A stretch of DNA of 64,000 nucleotides from the NCBI RefSeq assembly GCF_014235185.1, contig NZ_CP060131.1, forward strand, positions 2,177,501 through 2,241,500, in the 5' to 3' direction. The notes below the pieces were generated by a model. It was given only the letters and a program-made list of their open reading frames with translations, did no database searches and was not told the DNA's origin. Source of the DNA: Pseudonocardia petroleophila. Its GTDB lineage: Bacteria > Actinomycetota > Actinomycetes > Mycobacteriales > Pseudonocardiaceae. A program made the position numbers and the translations under genes. Below are positions 46,386-56,432 of this stretch, piece after piece; the stretch's first letter is position 1, and every line of letters starts with the position of its first letter.

Positions 46386-47411
46386 GTGCGCCTGGGTGTG
46401 CTCGACGTCGGTTCCAACACCGTCCATCTGCTCGTGGTGGACGCGCATCGCGGTGGGCACCCGACGCCGATGACGTCGGAGAAGGACGAGCTGCGCCTCG
46501 CCGAGAACCTCGACCCCTCCGGTGCGCTGACGAAGGCCGGGGCCGACCGGCTGGTCCGCACCGTCGCGAAGGCCGGGGCCGCGGCGCAGGAGGCGGGCTG
46601 CACCGACCTGCTCGCGTTCGCCACCTCCGCCCTGCGCGACGCCACCAACTCCGCGGCCGTGCTCGCCAGGGTCCGCGACGAGACCGGCGTCGGCCTGCAG
46701 GTCCTGCCCGGTGACGACGAGGCGCGCTACACCTTCCTCGCCGTCCGCCGCTGGTACGGCTGGTCGGCGGGGCGGCTGCTGGTGCTCGACATCGGCGGCG
46801 GGTCGCTCGAGCTCGCGGCCGGTCGCGACGAGCACCCGGCGGTGGCCGCGTCGCTGCCGCTCGGGGCCGGGCGGCTCACGCGCGAGTGGTTCCGGTCCGA
46901 CCCGCCCTCGCGCCGCGAGATCGACGCCCTGCGCGCCCACCTCGACGCCGAGCTCGCCCCCGTCGCCCGGCGGATGAGGCGGGCCGGTGCACCGGACCTC
47001 GCGGTCGGCACGTCGAAGACCTTCCGCTCGCTGGCCCGGCTCACCGGGGCGGCGCCGTCGAGCGCAGGGCCGCGGGCGCGGCGCCTGCTCACCGACGTCG
47101 GGCTGCGCCAGCTCGCCGCGTTCATCACCCGCATGTCGGCGGGCGACCTCGCCGAGCTGGAGGGCGTGAGCCCCAGCCGGGCCCACCAGCTCGTGGCGGG
47201 CGCGCTGGTCGCCGAGGCCGCGATGCGGGCCCTGCAGATCACGCAGCTGGAGATCTGCCCGTGGGCCCTGCGGGAGGGCGTCATCCTCCGTCGGCTCGAC
47301 ACGCTGGAGGCGTCGACCCGCCCGCCCTCGGCACAGACCGACCGCTCGGCGCAGGACGCGCCGAACGGACTTGGACGCTTGACGTCGTACGAGGCACGGT
47401 GTACTGGATGA
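46386..47411 (+). CDS. Ppx/GppA family phosphatase
   Basis: 341 residues of the actin-like ATPase superfamily: phosphate-1 motif [14 protein letters not shown] at the N-terminus, [13 protein letters not shown], phosphate-2 [12 protein letters not shown] near 140. It hydrolyses polyphosphate or pppGpp; in M. tuberculosis the equivalent gene is Rv0496 (Ppx1) as I recall. It is followed by two genes with ATGA overlaps, so all three form one operon. Confidence 0.92.
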   Translation: MRLGVLDVGSNTVHLLVVDAHRGGHPTPMTSEKDELRLAENLDPSGALTKAGADRLVRTVAKAGAAAQEAGCTDLLAFATSALRDATNSAAVLARVRDETGVGLQVLPGDDEARYTFLAVRRWYGWSAGRLLVLDIGGGSLELAAGRDEHPAVAASLPLGAGRLTREWFRSDPPSRREIDALRAHLDAELAPVARRMRRAGAPDLAVGTSKTFRSLARLTGAAPSSAGPRARRLLTDVGLRQLAAFITRMSAGDLAELEGVSPSRAHQLVAGALVAEAAMRALQITQLEICPWALREGVILRRLDTLEASTRPPSAQTDRSAQDAPNGLGRLTSYEARCTG

Positions 47412-48643
47412 GTTCCGAGACCGACCACCCCCGTCAGCGCACCGTCGCCGAGCTGCTCGCCGAGCACGGCAACGGCGGCCCGTCCGGGCGTCGTCGACGC
47501 CGCCGGGAGAGCGACGAGCCCGACGAGGGTGCCCCGCCCGGTGCGCAGGCGCCGGTCGTCACGCGGGACCCGGTCGCCCCGTTCGCGCCGCCGGACCGGT
47601 CGGTCCTGCGCGACCCCGTCCCGCCCGCGCGCACCGCCGGACCCGACGAGCGCCGCCCGGCGGCCTCCGCGCCGCCGCAGCAGGTCCAGCCGCAGCAGGT
47701 CTCGCCCGCGCAGGCCTCGGCGGCCCCGGTCCAGCAGCCGCAGCGCCGGCCGGTCCCGCCGCCCCCCGTCGCGGCTCCGGCACCGGTCCAGGCGCCCGAG
47801 GGCCCGGCGCCCGCCGCGGCCCGTCCCGCCGTCGCGCCGCCCGCGGTGCAGGCCCCACCGGTCGCGCCGCCCGCCCGGCAGACGCCGCCCGTCGCGCCGC
47901 CGGCGGCCGACCGGCCCCAGGTCGACCGGCCCCAGGGCGACCAGCAGGGCCCTGCGGCCCCGGAGCGCGACCGCCCCACCGACGTGATGCCGCGCTACCG
48001 CGACGACCCGCCGGAGGCCGAGGACCTCTTCACCCGGCCGATCCCGCAGCAGAAGGCCGCACCCGTCGATCCGGGGTCCGTCGATCCGGCGTCCGCCGAT
48101 CCGGCGTCCGCCGATCCGGCGTCCGCCGAGGACGACGGGGACGCCGGTCCGTCGACGATGATCGGCATGGCCCCCGCAGGGGCCGAGTCGTGGCACCGGG
48201 CCCGCACCGAGGACGCCGTGCGCGACGGGGTCGGGGTCGACGACGGCCCGCCCCTGCCCGTGGGCCCCGTCGACGCCGACGAGGGACCGGCCGGGCTCGG
48301 CGCGGTCGACCTGGAGAAGCGGGGCGACGGCCCGCCCCCGCGCGAGCGCCGCCTCGGCCGCGGTTCCGCGGCGAAGGACGCCGCCGCCCCCACGTGGGCG
48401 GCGGTGATGGGGCAGTGGATCGCCGGGGCGCTCGGCGGCGCGGTGCTGTGGGTGCTGTTCCGGTTCCTGTGGCGCAACCTGCCCGTCGTCGCGCTGGCGT
48501 CCGCGGTGCTGGTCACCGTCGGGCTCGTGGTGATCGTCCGCGCGCTGCTGCACAACGACGACCGCCGCACCACGATCTTCGCGGTCCTGGTGGGGCTCCT
48601 GCTCACCGTGTCGCCCGCGATCCTGGTACTCATGGGCAGATGA
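47408..48643 (+). CDS. Proline-rich membrane protein, unknown function
   Basis: 411 residues. Residues 1-330 are disordered, rich in Pro, Ala and Gln, with an N-terminal [12 protein letters not shown] motif that is the only conserved-looking part. Two or three membrane helices follow near 335-408 ([58 protein letters not shown]). It sits where Rv0497, also a Pro-rich membrane protein, lies in M. tuberculosis. It overlaps ppx and the next gene by ATGA. A short DPASA repeat occurs near residue 225. Confidence 0.8.
   Translation: MSSETDHPRQRTVAELLAEHGNGGPSGRRRRRRESDEPDEGAPPGAQAPVVTRDPVAPFAPPDRSVLRDPVPPARTAGPDERRPAASAPPQQVQPQQVSPAQASAAPVQQPQRRPVPPPPVAAPAPVQAPEGPAPAAARPAVAPPAVQAPPVAPPARQTPPVAPPAADRPQVDRPQGDQQGPAAPERDRPTDVMPRYRDDPPEAEDLFTRPIPQQKAAPVDPGSVDPASADPASADPASAEDDGDAGPSTMIGMAPAGAESWHRARTEDAVRDGVGVDDGPPLPVGPVDADEGPAGLGAVDLEKRGDGPPPRERRLGRGSAAKDAAAPTWAAVMGQWIAGALGGAVLWVLFRFLWRNLPVVALASAVLVTVGLVVIVRALLHNDDRRTTIFAVLVGLLLTVSPAILVLMGR
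48076..48130 (+). repeat. 15-bp tandem repeat encoding SADPA/DPASA
   Basis: GTCCGTCGATCCGGC is followed by two copies of GTCCGCCGATCCGGC and a partial copy, in frame with the Pro-rich protein. It encodes Ser-Ala-Asp-Pro-Ala units in the disordered region. Confidence 0.85.
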
Positions 48644-49446
48644 GGCCCTCGCCGCCGGTCGCCCTGTCCACGGCATCGGTCTACCCGGAGCCGGTCGCGG
48701 CGGGTTTCGAGGTGGCCGCGGAGCTGGGCTACGACGGCGTCGAGCTGATGGTCTGGTCCGACCCGGTGAGCCAGGACGTCGCCGCGGTCGACCGGCTCGC
48801 CGAGCGCCACGGCGTGCCGGTGCTGGCGGTGCACGCCCCCTGCCTCGCCGTGACGCAGCGGGTCTGGGGCGCTGACCCGATCGTCCGCATCCGCCGGTCC
48901 GTCGACGCCGCGGCGAAGCTGGGCGCGTCCACCGTCGTCCTGCACCCGCCGTTCCGCTGGCAGCGCCGCTACGCCGCGCAGTTCGCCGGCGAGGTGGCCC
49001 GGGCCGGGGAGTACAGCGGCATCGCGCTGGCGGTCGAGAACATGTTCCCGGTGCAGCGCGGCCCGGTCCGCGCCGTGCCGTACAGCCCCGGCTTCGACCC
49101 CACCGAGGTCGGCCACGCGCACTACACGCTCGACCTGTCGCACACCGCCGCCGCGGGCTCCGACGCGCTCGCCATGCTCGACCGCATGGGCGAGCGCCTC
49201 ACCCACCTGCACCTCACCGACGGCAGCGGCGCGCCCCGCGACGAGCACCTGGTGCCCGGACGCGGCACGCAGCCGTGCGCGGAGGTGTGCGAGCGGCTCA
49301 CGGCGTCCGGGTTCTCCGGCGTCGTGGTGCTCGAGGTGAGCACGCGCCGCTGCCGCACCCGCTACGAGCGCACGGCGCTGCTGGCCGAGTCGCTGCTGTT
49401 CGCGCGCCTGCACCTGCAGGCCGCCCCCAATCCCGCGTTGCCCTGA
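48640..49446 (+). CDS. Sugar phosphate isomerase/epimerase-like TIM-barrel protein
   Basis: 268 residues with an AP-endonuclease-2-like TIM barrel: AAELGYDGVELMVW, VLAVHAPCL, STVVLHPPF, LAVENMFP, YTLDLSHTAAAG, LTHLHLTDG and VVVLEVSTRR carry the predicted metal-binding His, Glu and Asp residues. The substrate is unknown. It overlaps the Pro-rich protein stop (ATGA) and corresponds in position to Rv0498. Confidence 0.87.
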   Translation: MRPSPPVALSTASVYPEPVAAGFEVAAELGYDGVELMVWSDPVSQDVAAVDRLAERHGVPVLAVHAPCLAVTQRVWGADPIVRIRRSVDAAAKLGASTVVLHPPFRWQRRYAAQFAGEVARAGEYSGIALAVENMFPVQRGPVRAVPYSPGFDPTEVGHAHYTLDLSHTAAAGSDALAMLDRMGERLTHLHLTDGSGAPRDEHLVPGRGTQPCAEVCERLTASGFSGVVVLEVSTRRCRTRYERTALLAESLLFARLHLQAAPNPALP

Positions 49447-49486
49447 TCACACCGGCCGGGCCGCGGGTGCGTGGTAGAGCTAGCGC

Positions 49487-50308
49487 ATGACGACAGGTAC
49501 CGAGACGGCGCCGTTCCGCCGTGCCATCGGCATCGAGGACCTCGGCGACGGCCGGTTCACCGCGGAGCTCGGGCAGCACTGGACGGTCGGCCCCAAGGCG
49601 CACGGCGGGCTGCTGCTGGTGCTGCTCACCCGTGCCGGGCTGGCCCGGCTCGCCGCCGACGCGCCCGGCGCGGCCCCCGACCCGCTGGCGATCGCCGCCG
49701 ACTTCCTGCGCGCGCCGGATCCCGGCCCCGTCGAGATGACGACGGAGGTGCTCAAGCTGGGCCGCACGGCGTCGGTGGTGCAGGTGCGGATGACCCAGGG
49801 CGGGAAGGCGATGCTCGCGGCCACCGTCACCGGCGGGGTGCTGCCCGCCGACGAGCCGCAGTACGCGGAGCTGCCGGAGATGGCGGCCGAGCCCCCGGCC
49901 GACGCGTTCGACCCCGGTTCGGCGGAGACCGTGTTCGGCCTGTCGACGTCGTGCGACCTGCGCTTCGACGTGTCCTCCACGGCGTTCATGCGCCGGGCGC
50001 AGGCGGCGCCGGTGGTGCGCGGCTGGACCCGCCCGCGCGACGAGCCCACCGACGTCCTCTACGCCCTGATGGCGGGCGACATCCTCCCGCCGACCGTGTT
50101 CAACGTCGGCGGCCGCTTCGGCTGGGCACCCACCGTCCAGCTGACGGCCCTGCTGCGCGCCAAGCCCGCCCCGGGCTGGCTGCGGGTGGAGTCGCGGTCG
50201 CGGACCGTCGCGGGCACCTGGTTCGACGAGGACGCCACCGTCGTCGACGCCGCGGGCCGGCTGGTCTGCCAGGCCCGGCAGCTGGCGCTGGCGCCGCTGC
50301 CCCGGTAG
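49487..50308 (+). CDS. Acyl-CoA thioesterase-like protein
   Basis: 273 residues with a double hotdog fold of the TesB type: WTVGPKAHGGLLLVLLTRA in the first hotdog, and FGWAPTVQLTALLRA with GTWFDEDATVVDAAGRL in the second. It should hydrolyse acyl-CoA. It begins 40 bases after the TIM-barrel gene and ends 21 bases before proC. A TAGAGC sequence lies six bases before a TAGCGC-ATG start, near but not matching the leaderless pattern. Confidence 0.87.
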   Translation: MTTGTETAPFRRAIGIEDLGDGRFTAELGQHWTVGPKAHGGLLLVLLTRAGLARLAADAPGAAPDPLAIAADFLRAPDPGPVEMTTEVLKLGRTASVVQVRMTQGGKAMLAATVTGGVLPADEPQYAELPEMAAEPPADAFDPGSAETVFGLSTSCDLRFDVSSTAFMRRAQAAPVVRGWTRPRDEPTDVLYALMAGDILPPTVFNVGGRFGWAPTVQLTALLRAKPAPGWLRVESRSRTVAGTWFDEDATVVDAAGRLVCQARQLALAPLPR

Positions 50309-50315
50309 GGCGGGC

Positions 50316-50321
50316 TACCGT
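50316..50321 (+). promoter_or_regulatory. -10 element of proC
   Basis: TACCGT (TANNNT) ends eight bases before ATG 50330, with only a C-rich stretch between and no Shine-Dalgarno. Confidence 0.5.
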
Positions 50322-50329
50322 CTCCTCCC

Positions 50330-51172
50330 ATGACACGGATCGCGGTGCTCGGGGCGGGGAAGATCGGCGAGGCGCTGCTGGCGGGCCTGCTGGCGGCAGG
50401 ACGGGCGCCCGGGGACCTGGTGTTCACCGAGCGGCACCCGGAGCGCGCGGCGGAGCTGTCCGGGCGTCTGGGCGTCGCCGCGGTGGACGTCGCGGCGGCC
50501 GCGGCGCACGCCGAGATCGTCGTCATCGCCGTCAAGCCGCAGGACATCGTGCCGGTGCTCACCGAGCTGGCCGCGGAGATCCGTCCGGGAGCGCTCGTGG
50601 TGTCGCTGTGCGCGGGCATCCCGCTGGCCGTCATCGAGGGCGGGCTGCCCGCCGGGACCGCCGCGGTGCGGGTCATGCCGAACACGCCGATGCTGGTCGG
50701 GGAGGCGATGAGCGCGGTGTCCGGCGGCGCCCACAGCACCGACGAGCAGCTCGCCGCCGTCGAGAAGATGCTCGGGTCCGTCGGTCGGGTCGTGCGGGTG
50801 CCGGAGGGGCAGCAGGACGCCGTGACCGCGTTGTCCGGGTCGGGCCCCGCGTACTTCTTCTACCTGGTCGAGGCCATGATCGACGCCGGGATCCTGCTCG
50901 GGCTGCCGCGCGCGGTCGCGGCCGACCTGATCGTGCAGTCGGCGTACGGGGCCGCGGTGATGCTCCGCGAGTCCGACGACCACCCGGTGATCCTGCGCGA
51001 GGCCGTGACCTCCCCGGCGGGCACCACGATCGCCGCCGTCCGGGAGCTGGAGAAGCACGGCGTGCGGGCCGCGCTGATCGACGCGATCGAGGCGGCGCGC
51101 GATCGATCGGTCGAACTGGGTCGCGCGGCGGCAGGCCGGGTGACCCGATCGGACGACCCCGCGTCACCCTGA
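50330..51172 (+). CDS. proC: Pyrroline-5-carboxylate reductase
   Basis: 280 residues. An N-terminal Rossmann NADPH site (IAVLGAGKIGEALLAGLL), VIAVKPQDI, RVMPNTPMLVGEAMSA and the C-terminal dimer/catalytic motif TALSGSGPAYFF, with TSPAGTTIAAVRELE near the end, are all present. It makes proline from pyrroline-5-carboxylate. It precedes the HTH gene and bS22, the same order as Rv0500-Rv0500A-Rv0500B. Confidence 0.96.
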   Translation: MTRIAVLGAGKIGEALLAGLLAAGRAPGDLVFTERHPERAAELSGRLGVAAVDVAAAAAHAEIVVIAVKPQDIVPVLTELAAEIRPGALVVSLCAGIPLAVIEGGLPAGTAAVRVMPNTPMLVGEAMSAVSGGAHSTDEQLAAVEKMLGSVGRVVRVPEGQQDAVTALSGSGPAYFFYLVEAMIDAGILLGLPRAVAADLIVQSAYGAAVMLRESDDHPVILREAVTSPAGTTIAAVRELEKHGVRAALIDAIEAARDRSVELGRAAAGRVTRSDDPASP

Positions 51173-51186
51173 CGCGAGGCTGTATC

Positions 51187-51239
51187 CCACACACGTGTGG
51201 CGATGCGTGTCACAGCAGTCACAGGGGGAAAGCTAAGCT
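51187..51239. promoter_or_regulatory. Promoter of the small HTH gene with palindrome and direct repeat
   Basis: CCACAC-AC-GTGTGG (51187-51200) is a palindrome; GTCACAG occurs at 51209-51215 and 51218-51224 with a nine-base period; TAAGCT at 51234-51239 is a -10-like hexamer. The repeats cover the expected -35 region, so this promoter is probably tightly regulated, perhaps by the HTH protein itself. Confidence 0.5.
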
Positions 51240-51277
51240 CACGCGATACACCAGTGCCGACGAAAGCGGTGAGCGGG

Positions 51278-51481
51278 ATGGCATCCGAACAGCACGGGTT
51301 CGCCCAGGTGCAGTTCCTGACCGTGGCCGAGGTCGCGGCGACCATGCGGGTCTCGAAGATGACCGTGTACCGCCTCGTGCACTCCGGCGAACTACCGGCG
51401 GCGCGGGTCGGCCGCTCTTTCCGCGTGCCCAAGCCCGCGGTCGAGGACTACCTCCGCAACGCGTACTTCGACGCGGGCTGA
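51278..51481 (+). CDS. Small excisionase-like helix-turn-helix protein
   Basis: 67 residues, nearly all one DNA-binding domain ([20 protein letters not shown], then [20 protein letters not shown]) of the MerR/excisionase fold. It matches the position and type of Rv0500A, a small regulator conserved in mycobacteria. ATG 51278 is preferred; a GTG nine bases up is possible. It precedes the bS22 gene by 115 bases. Confidence 0.87.
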   Translation: MASEQHGFAQVQFLTVAEVAATMRVSKMTVYRLVHSGELPAARVGRSFRVPKPAVEDYLRNAYFDAG

Positions 51482-51502
51482 TACCCCGCCGGAGTGCCCC
51501 GG

Positions 51503-51508
51503 TAAGGT
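51503..51508 (+). promoter_or_regulatory. -10 element of the bS22 gene
   Basis: TAAGGT (TANNNT) about 90 bases upstream of the bS22 start, inside the gap after the HTH gene stop. No good -35 is seen. Confidence 0.4.
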
Positions 51509-51596
51509 GGGACCGACGCATCGCCCACCCGCCGGCGCTCACCGCGCCGCGGGATCGGGCCGTGGTTCCACCAGCAGACCAGGAAGGCACCCCAGC

Positions 51597-51698
51597 ATGG
51601 GTTCAGTCATCAAGAAGCGCCGCAAGCGGATGTCGAAGAAGAAGCACCGCAAGCTTCTCCGCAAGACCCGCGTGCAGCGTCGCAAGCTCGGCAAGTGA
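51597..51698 (+). CDS. Small ribosomal protein bS22 (AURKAIP1/COX24-like)
   Basis: 33 residues, extremely basic ([20 protein letters not shown] and onward), nearly identical as recalled to Rv0500B. In mycobacterial ribosome structures this peptide is the extra protein bS22 on the small subunit, near the decoding region and the intersubunit interface. AGGAAGG lies ten bases before ATG 51597. Codons are highly biased, as expected of a ribosomal gene. Genes of this size are often missed by automatic annotation. Confidence 0.93.
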   Translation: MGSVIKKRRKRMSKKKHRKLLRKTRVQRRKLGK

Positions 51699-51780
51699 GG
51701 CGCGCCGGCGGGTGACCGCCGGCCCCCTCCCCGCGGGTGTCGGTGACCACGACCCGGCCCCGCGGTGGGTGCGCAGGGTC

Positions 51781-51786
51781 TAGCAT
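51781..51786 (+). promoter_or_regulatory. -10 element of the epimerase gene
   Basis: TAGCAT (TANNNT), 40 bases before GTG 51826, leaving room for a short leader with GGAGTAGG as Shine-Dalgarno. Confidence 0.4.
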
Positions 51787-51825
51787 CGGCCACTCACCGC
51801 ATCGTTCGTTCTTCGGAGTAGGCCC

Positions 51826-52863
51826 GTGACGCCATCTGTCGTGCTCGTCACGGGGGTCAGCCGCTTCCTGGGCGGGCACCTCGCCGCCCGGCTCGCCGCC
51901 AACCCCGACATCGACCGCGTCCTGGGGGTCGACACCGTCCCCCCGCCGCGCGACCTGCTCCGCCGGATGGGGCGCGCCGAGTTCGTCCGCGCCGACATCC
52001 GGAACCCGCTCATCTCCAAGGTCATCGAGCACGCCGAGGTCGACACCGTCGTGCACGCGTCGCTGTCGGCCAACCCGGGATCCTCCGGGGGGCGCGCCAC
52101 GATGAAGGAGATGAACGTCATCGGGACGATGCAGCTCCTCGCCGCGTGCCAGAAGGCGCCGACGATCAAGCGGATGGTGCTCAAGTCCACCACCGCGGTC
52201 TACGGGTCGAGCCCCCGCGACCCGGCGCTGTTCGACGAGACCACCACGCCCAAGGACCTGCCGTCGGGCGGGTACGCGAAGGACGCCGTCGAGATCGAGG
52301 GCTACCTGCGCGGCTTCGGCCGGCGCCGCCCCGACGTGTCGGTCACCGTCCTGCGGTTCTCCAACTTCATCGGCCCGCGCATCGACACGGTGCTCACGCG
52401 CTACTTCGCGCTGCCGGTCATCCCGACGGTCCTCGGCTACGACGCCCGGGTGCAGCTCCTGCACGAGGAGGACGCCCTCGCCGTGCTGGAGCGCGCCACG
52501 AGCCACGACATCCCCGGTGTCTACAACGTCGCCGCCGACGGCGTGCTGCTGCTCTCGCAGGCCATCCGCCGCGCCGGGCGCGTCCCGCTGCCGGTGCCCA
52601 GCGGCGCCGTCGGGCCGGTGAGCCGGATCTTCCGCGGCGCGCGGCTCGTCGACTTCTCCCCGGAGCAGATGCGCTTCCTCAACTTCGGCCGGGTCGTCGA
52701 CACCGGCAGGCTGCGCCGCCAGTTCGGCTTCACCCCGCGCTGGACCACGACCCAGGCGTTCGACGACTACGTGCGCGGCCGCGCACTGCGCCCGGTCATC
52801 TCCACCGACCAGATCGAGACGGTCGAGCGCGGCCTGCTCGCCGCCGCCCGGAGCCTCCGGTGA
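51826..52863 (+). CDS. NAD-dependent epimerase/dehydratase family protein
   Basis: 345 residues of the extended SDR family. The nucleotide-binding motif is VLVTGVSRFLGGHLAARLA (GxxxxxG form), with an acidic residue at the end of strand 2 and a YxxxK-like GGYAKDAVEIE near residue 148. It corresponds in place to galE2 (Rv0501). A sugar-nucleotide or lipid-linked substrate is possible. GGAG precedes GTG 51826. Its stop is near the acyltransferase start. Confidence 0.88.
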   Translation: MTPSVVLVTGVSRFLGGHLAARLAANPDIDRVLGVDTVPPPRDLLRRMGRAEFVRADIRNPLISKVIEHAEVDTVVHASLSANPGSSGGRATMKEMNVIGTMQLLAACQKAPTIKRMVLKSTTAVYGSSPRDPALFDETTTPKDLPSGGYAKDAVEIEGYLRGFGRRRPDVSVTVLRFSNFIGPRIDTVLTRYFALPVIPTVLGYDARVQLLHEEDALAVLERATSHDIPGVYNVAADGVLLLSQAIRRAGRVPLPVPSGAVGPVSRIFRGARLVDFSPEQMRFLNFGRVVDTGRLRRQFGFTPRWTTTQAFDDYVRGRALRPVISTDQIETVERGLLAAARSLR

Positions 52864-52889
52864 CGCACGCCGACGCGAGGAGGACCGCC

Positions 52890-53867
<978 letters not shown>

Positions 53868-53868
53868 G

Positions 53869-54753
53869 TCAGCGCCTCCGCACGGCCATCCCGGCCGCGG
53901 CGACCGCCGCCGCCCCCAGCATCGACGGCACGCCGATCCGGGCCGCCTTGCGGCCGGTGCGGAAGTCGCGGATCTGCCAGCCGCGCTCCCGGGCGACGTC
54001 GCGCAGGCCGGAGTCGGGGTTGACGGCCACCGCGGTGCCGACGGCCGAGAGCATCGGCACGTCGTTGACGGAGTCGGAGTAGGCGGTGCAGCGGCGCAGG
54101 TCCAGCCCCTCGCCTGCGGCCAGCGCGCGGACGGCGTGGCCCTTCGCCGGCCCGTGCAGGATCTCGCCGACCAGCCGCCCGGTGTAGACGCCGTCGACGC
54201 TCTCCGCGACGGTGCCGAGCGCACCGGTGAGCCCGAGCCGGCGCGCGATGATCAGCGCCAGCTCGACGGGGGTGGCGGTGACCAGCCAGACGCGCTGGCC
54301 CGCGTCGAGGTGCATCTGGGCCAGCGCCCGGGTGCCCGCCCAGATCCGGTCGGCCATCAGCTCGTCGTAGATCTCCTCGCCGAGCTCGGTGATCTCGTCG
54401 ACGCCGCGGCCGGCGACGAAGGTGAGCGCGGTGTCGCGCCCGGTCGTCGTGGAGTACGTGCTCTCCCGGCCCCCGACGCGGAACTTCACCTGCTGCCAGG
54501 CGAACCCGGCGAGGTCGGAGGTGGTGAAGAACTTGCGCGCGGCCAGCCCGCGGGCGAAGTGGAAGATCGACGCGCCGACCATCATCGTGTTGTCGACGTC
54601 GAAGAACGCCGCCGCGGTGAGGTCGGTGAGCGGCACGTCGCCGGGGCCGCTGTCGCCCGCGGCCACCGCGGCCGCGGCGGACGCCTCGCCGGCGCGGACC
54701 GCCGGATCCAGCGCCGTCGACACGTCGATGGCGGGCTGGGCGTCGCCTGTCAC
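53869..54753 (-). CDS. HAD-IB family phosphatase (SerB1-like)
   Basis: 294 residues. The HAD motifs are [11 protein letters not shown] (nucleophile Asp) near residue 52, LVTATPVE, the Lys in [10 protein letters not shown], and [12 protein letters not shown] hydrophobic tail ([20 protein letters not shown]) ends the protein. It resembles phosphoserine phosphatase SerB1 (Rv0505c) but could dephosphorylate another small molecule or lipid. GTG 54753 has GAGGAG upstream. It is convergent with the acyltransferase gene, one base apart. Confidence 0.89.
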   Translation of the reverse strand: MTGDAQPAIDVSTALDPAVRAGEASAAAAVAAGDSGPGDVPLTDLTAAAFFDVDNTMMVGASIFHFARGLAARKFFTTSDLAGFAWQQVKFRVGGRESTYSTTTGRDTALTFVAGRGVDEITELGEEIYDELMADRIWAGTRALAQMHLDAGQRVWLVTATPVELALIIARRLGLTGALGTVAESVDGVYTGRLVGEILHGPAKGHAVRALAAGEGLDLRRCTAYSDSVNDVPMLSAVGTAVAVNPDSGLRDVARERGWQIRDFRTGRKAARIGVPSMLGAAAVAAAGMAVRRR

Positions 54754-54802
54754 CTGCGCTCCTCGGATACGTCGGCTCGTCGGATGCCTCCACCCTAACG
54801 AG

Positions 54803-54836
54803 CAGGACCGCCGCGGAGGGTCCCGCGGCGGTCCTG
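54803..54836 (-). terminator. Terminator after the DUF5667 gene
   Basis: CAGGACCGCCGCGG (54803-54816) pairs perfectly with CCGCGGCGGTCCTG (54823-54836) around AGGGTC, 14 base pairs. It lies just past the stop of the DUF5667 gene and upstream of the serB-like gene, both on the minus strand. Confidence 0.85.
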
Positions 54837-54856
54837 GGTCGAGCACGTGCGGTGGG

Positions 54857-56245
54857 TCAGCCGATCGACACGCCGGGCAGGCCCGGGAGCAGCGGCGGCA
54901 GCTGGATCGGCGGGACCAGCGGCAGCGGCACCGACACCTGGCTGTCGCCCTCGGAGGAGCCACCGCTGGTGGACAGCCCCTCGGAACCGGGCAGCGGGAG
55001 GCCGTCCGGTCCGAGGTCGGGCAGCAGACCGCCGCTGCCGGGGGTCGTGGTCTCCGGCGCGGTGGTGCCGTCCGGGGTGGTGGTGGTCGACGTGCCGTCC
55101 GGGGTCGTCGTGGGCGCGACGCTCTCGTCGACCGTGGTCGTCGGGTCGTCGGTGACCTGCGCCCGCGGCGAGCAGGTGCCCTCGGCCGGGAGCCGGCCCA
55201 GGTCGTCGACGGTGTTGGAGGTGACCTCGGAGCACGAGGTGCGGGCCTCGAGGGCCTCGGTGCGCCCGACCAGCCGGTCGAGCAGCGCGAGCGAGGTGTC
55301 GGCCTCGGGGACCGCGGACACGGGCAGCGAGGACCGGAGCACCGACAGGCGGGCGGCCTGCTCGGCGGCCCAGGTGCGCAGGTCGCCCAGTTCGGGGGCG
55401 CCCGCCGCGTCCTCCGCGCCGAGCAGCATCCGCGAGCCCTCGCCGGTGGAGAGGTCGAAGTCGCGCATGGCGTTCTCGACGAGCGCGGGGTCGACGCTGG
55501 TGGCGCCCGCCCCGAGCTGGACCAGCTGCTCGACCTCGTCGAGACGCGTGGTGGCGAGCGCGAGGTAGCGCTGGGCGCGCTCGGTGTCGTCGAAGGTGAA
55601 GGCGAGCCCGGTGTCCTCGGAGGCGCGCTTCACGCCGTAGAGGGCGTCGCCGGGCAGGGCGCTGCGGCTGGCGAAGTTGCCCGCCGTCGCGATCGCGACG
55701 AGCGCGACCATCGCGGCCGCGCCGACCATCGCGAACCGGCGGCGCAGCCCGCGGGAGGGCGGGCGGTTCGCGGCGCGCGAGCGGGCCCGGGAACCGGGGC
55801 GCGTCGGCAGGCTGTGCCGGCCGGGACGCGCGGACCGGACCACGGGGGCCTCGACGGACGGGGCCTCGGCGGGGGACCCGGTGTCGGCGTCGAGGTCGTC
55901 GTCGGTGACGCGACCGATGACGGCGGTCTCGTCGGTGGCCCCGATGACCGGGGAGGGTGCTCCGGCGACGGACGGCAGAGGCGCGGTGAGCTCGGCGGGA
56001 TGGGGGACCGGTGCCGCCTGGGCGGCCCGGTCCTCGGCCTGCGCTGCCAGCAGCGCAGCCATCATCCGCTGCTTGGCGTCGCTGCGGGCCGCGGGGTGCG
56101 GGTCGTACGCCGCACGCCGGGACCGCAGCATCGCCACGATCTCCAGATCACGCGCGAGCTCGGGGTCGGCGACGGAGCCGGGGGGTGTCCCCTGCTCGAT
56201 CGCGGCGTCCAGCTGCTCTGCGTCCTTGCCCTGTCCGGCGGGCAT
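54857..56245 (-). CDS. DUF5667 membrane protein, probable anti-sigma partner (RsbN-like)
   Basis: 462 residues: a cytoplasmic N-terminal region of about 165 residues (QLDAAIEQG near the start, [12 protein letters not shown]), one membrane helix near 175-195 ([21 protein letters not shown]), a DUF5667 domain ([34 protein letters not shown]) and a long Thr/Pro/Gly tail. In Streptomyces the BldN sigma factor is held by the membrane anti-sigma factor RsbN encoded next to it; this arrangement is the same. GAGGA precedes ATG 56245. Confidence 0.83.
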   Translation of the reverse strand: MPAGQGKDAEQLDAAIEQGTPPGSVADPELARDLEIVAMLRSRRAAYDPHPAARSDAKQRMMAALLAAQAEDRAAQAAPVPHPAELTAPLPSVAGAPSPVIGATDETAVIGRVTDDDLDADTGSPAEAPSVEAPVVRSARPGRHSLPTRPGSRARSRAANRPPSRGLRRRFAMVGAAAMVALVAIATAGNFASRSALPGDALYGVKRASEDTGLAFTFDDTERAQRYLALATTRLDEVEQLVQLGAGATSVDPALVENAMRDFDLSTGEGSRMLLGAEDAAGAPELGDLRTWAAEQAARLSVLRSSLPVSAVPEADTSLALLDRLVGRTEALEARTSCSEVTSNTVDDLGRLPAEGTCSPRAQVTDDPTTTVDESVAPTTTPDGTSTTTTPDGTTAPETTTPGSGGLLPDLGPDGLPLPGSEGLSTSGGSSEGDSQVSVPLPLVPPIQLPPLLPGLPGVSIG

Positions 56246-56432
56246 GTTGGCCGTCCTCACTGCATCCCTGCGCTCAACGTCGCGGCGCCCGGTCGTGCTG
56301 CGCTTGCTCGACTTTCGCCGGTACAACGAGCCTCCGGGCGAGGGGTTACGGCTGTGAGACCGTTCACCGCATCGAGTTGTTCGTTCGCCGCACCCGTAAC
56401 GTCTGTGACCGGTGGGGCGATATAGCCGCGGG

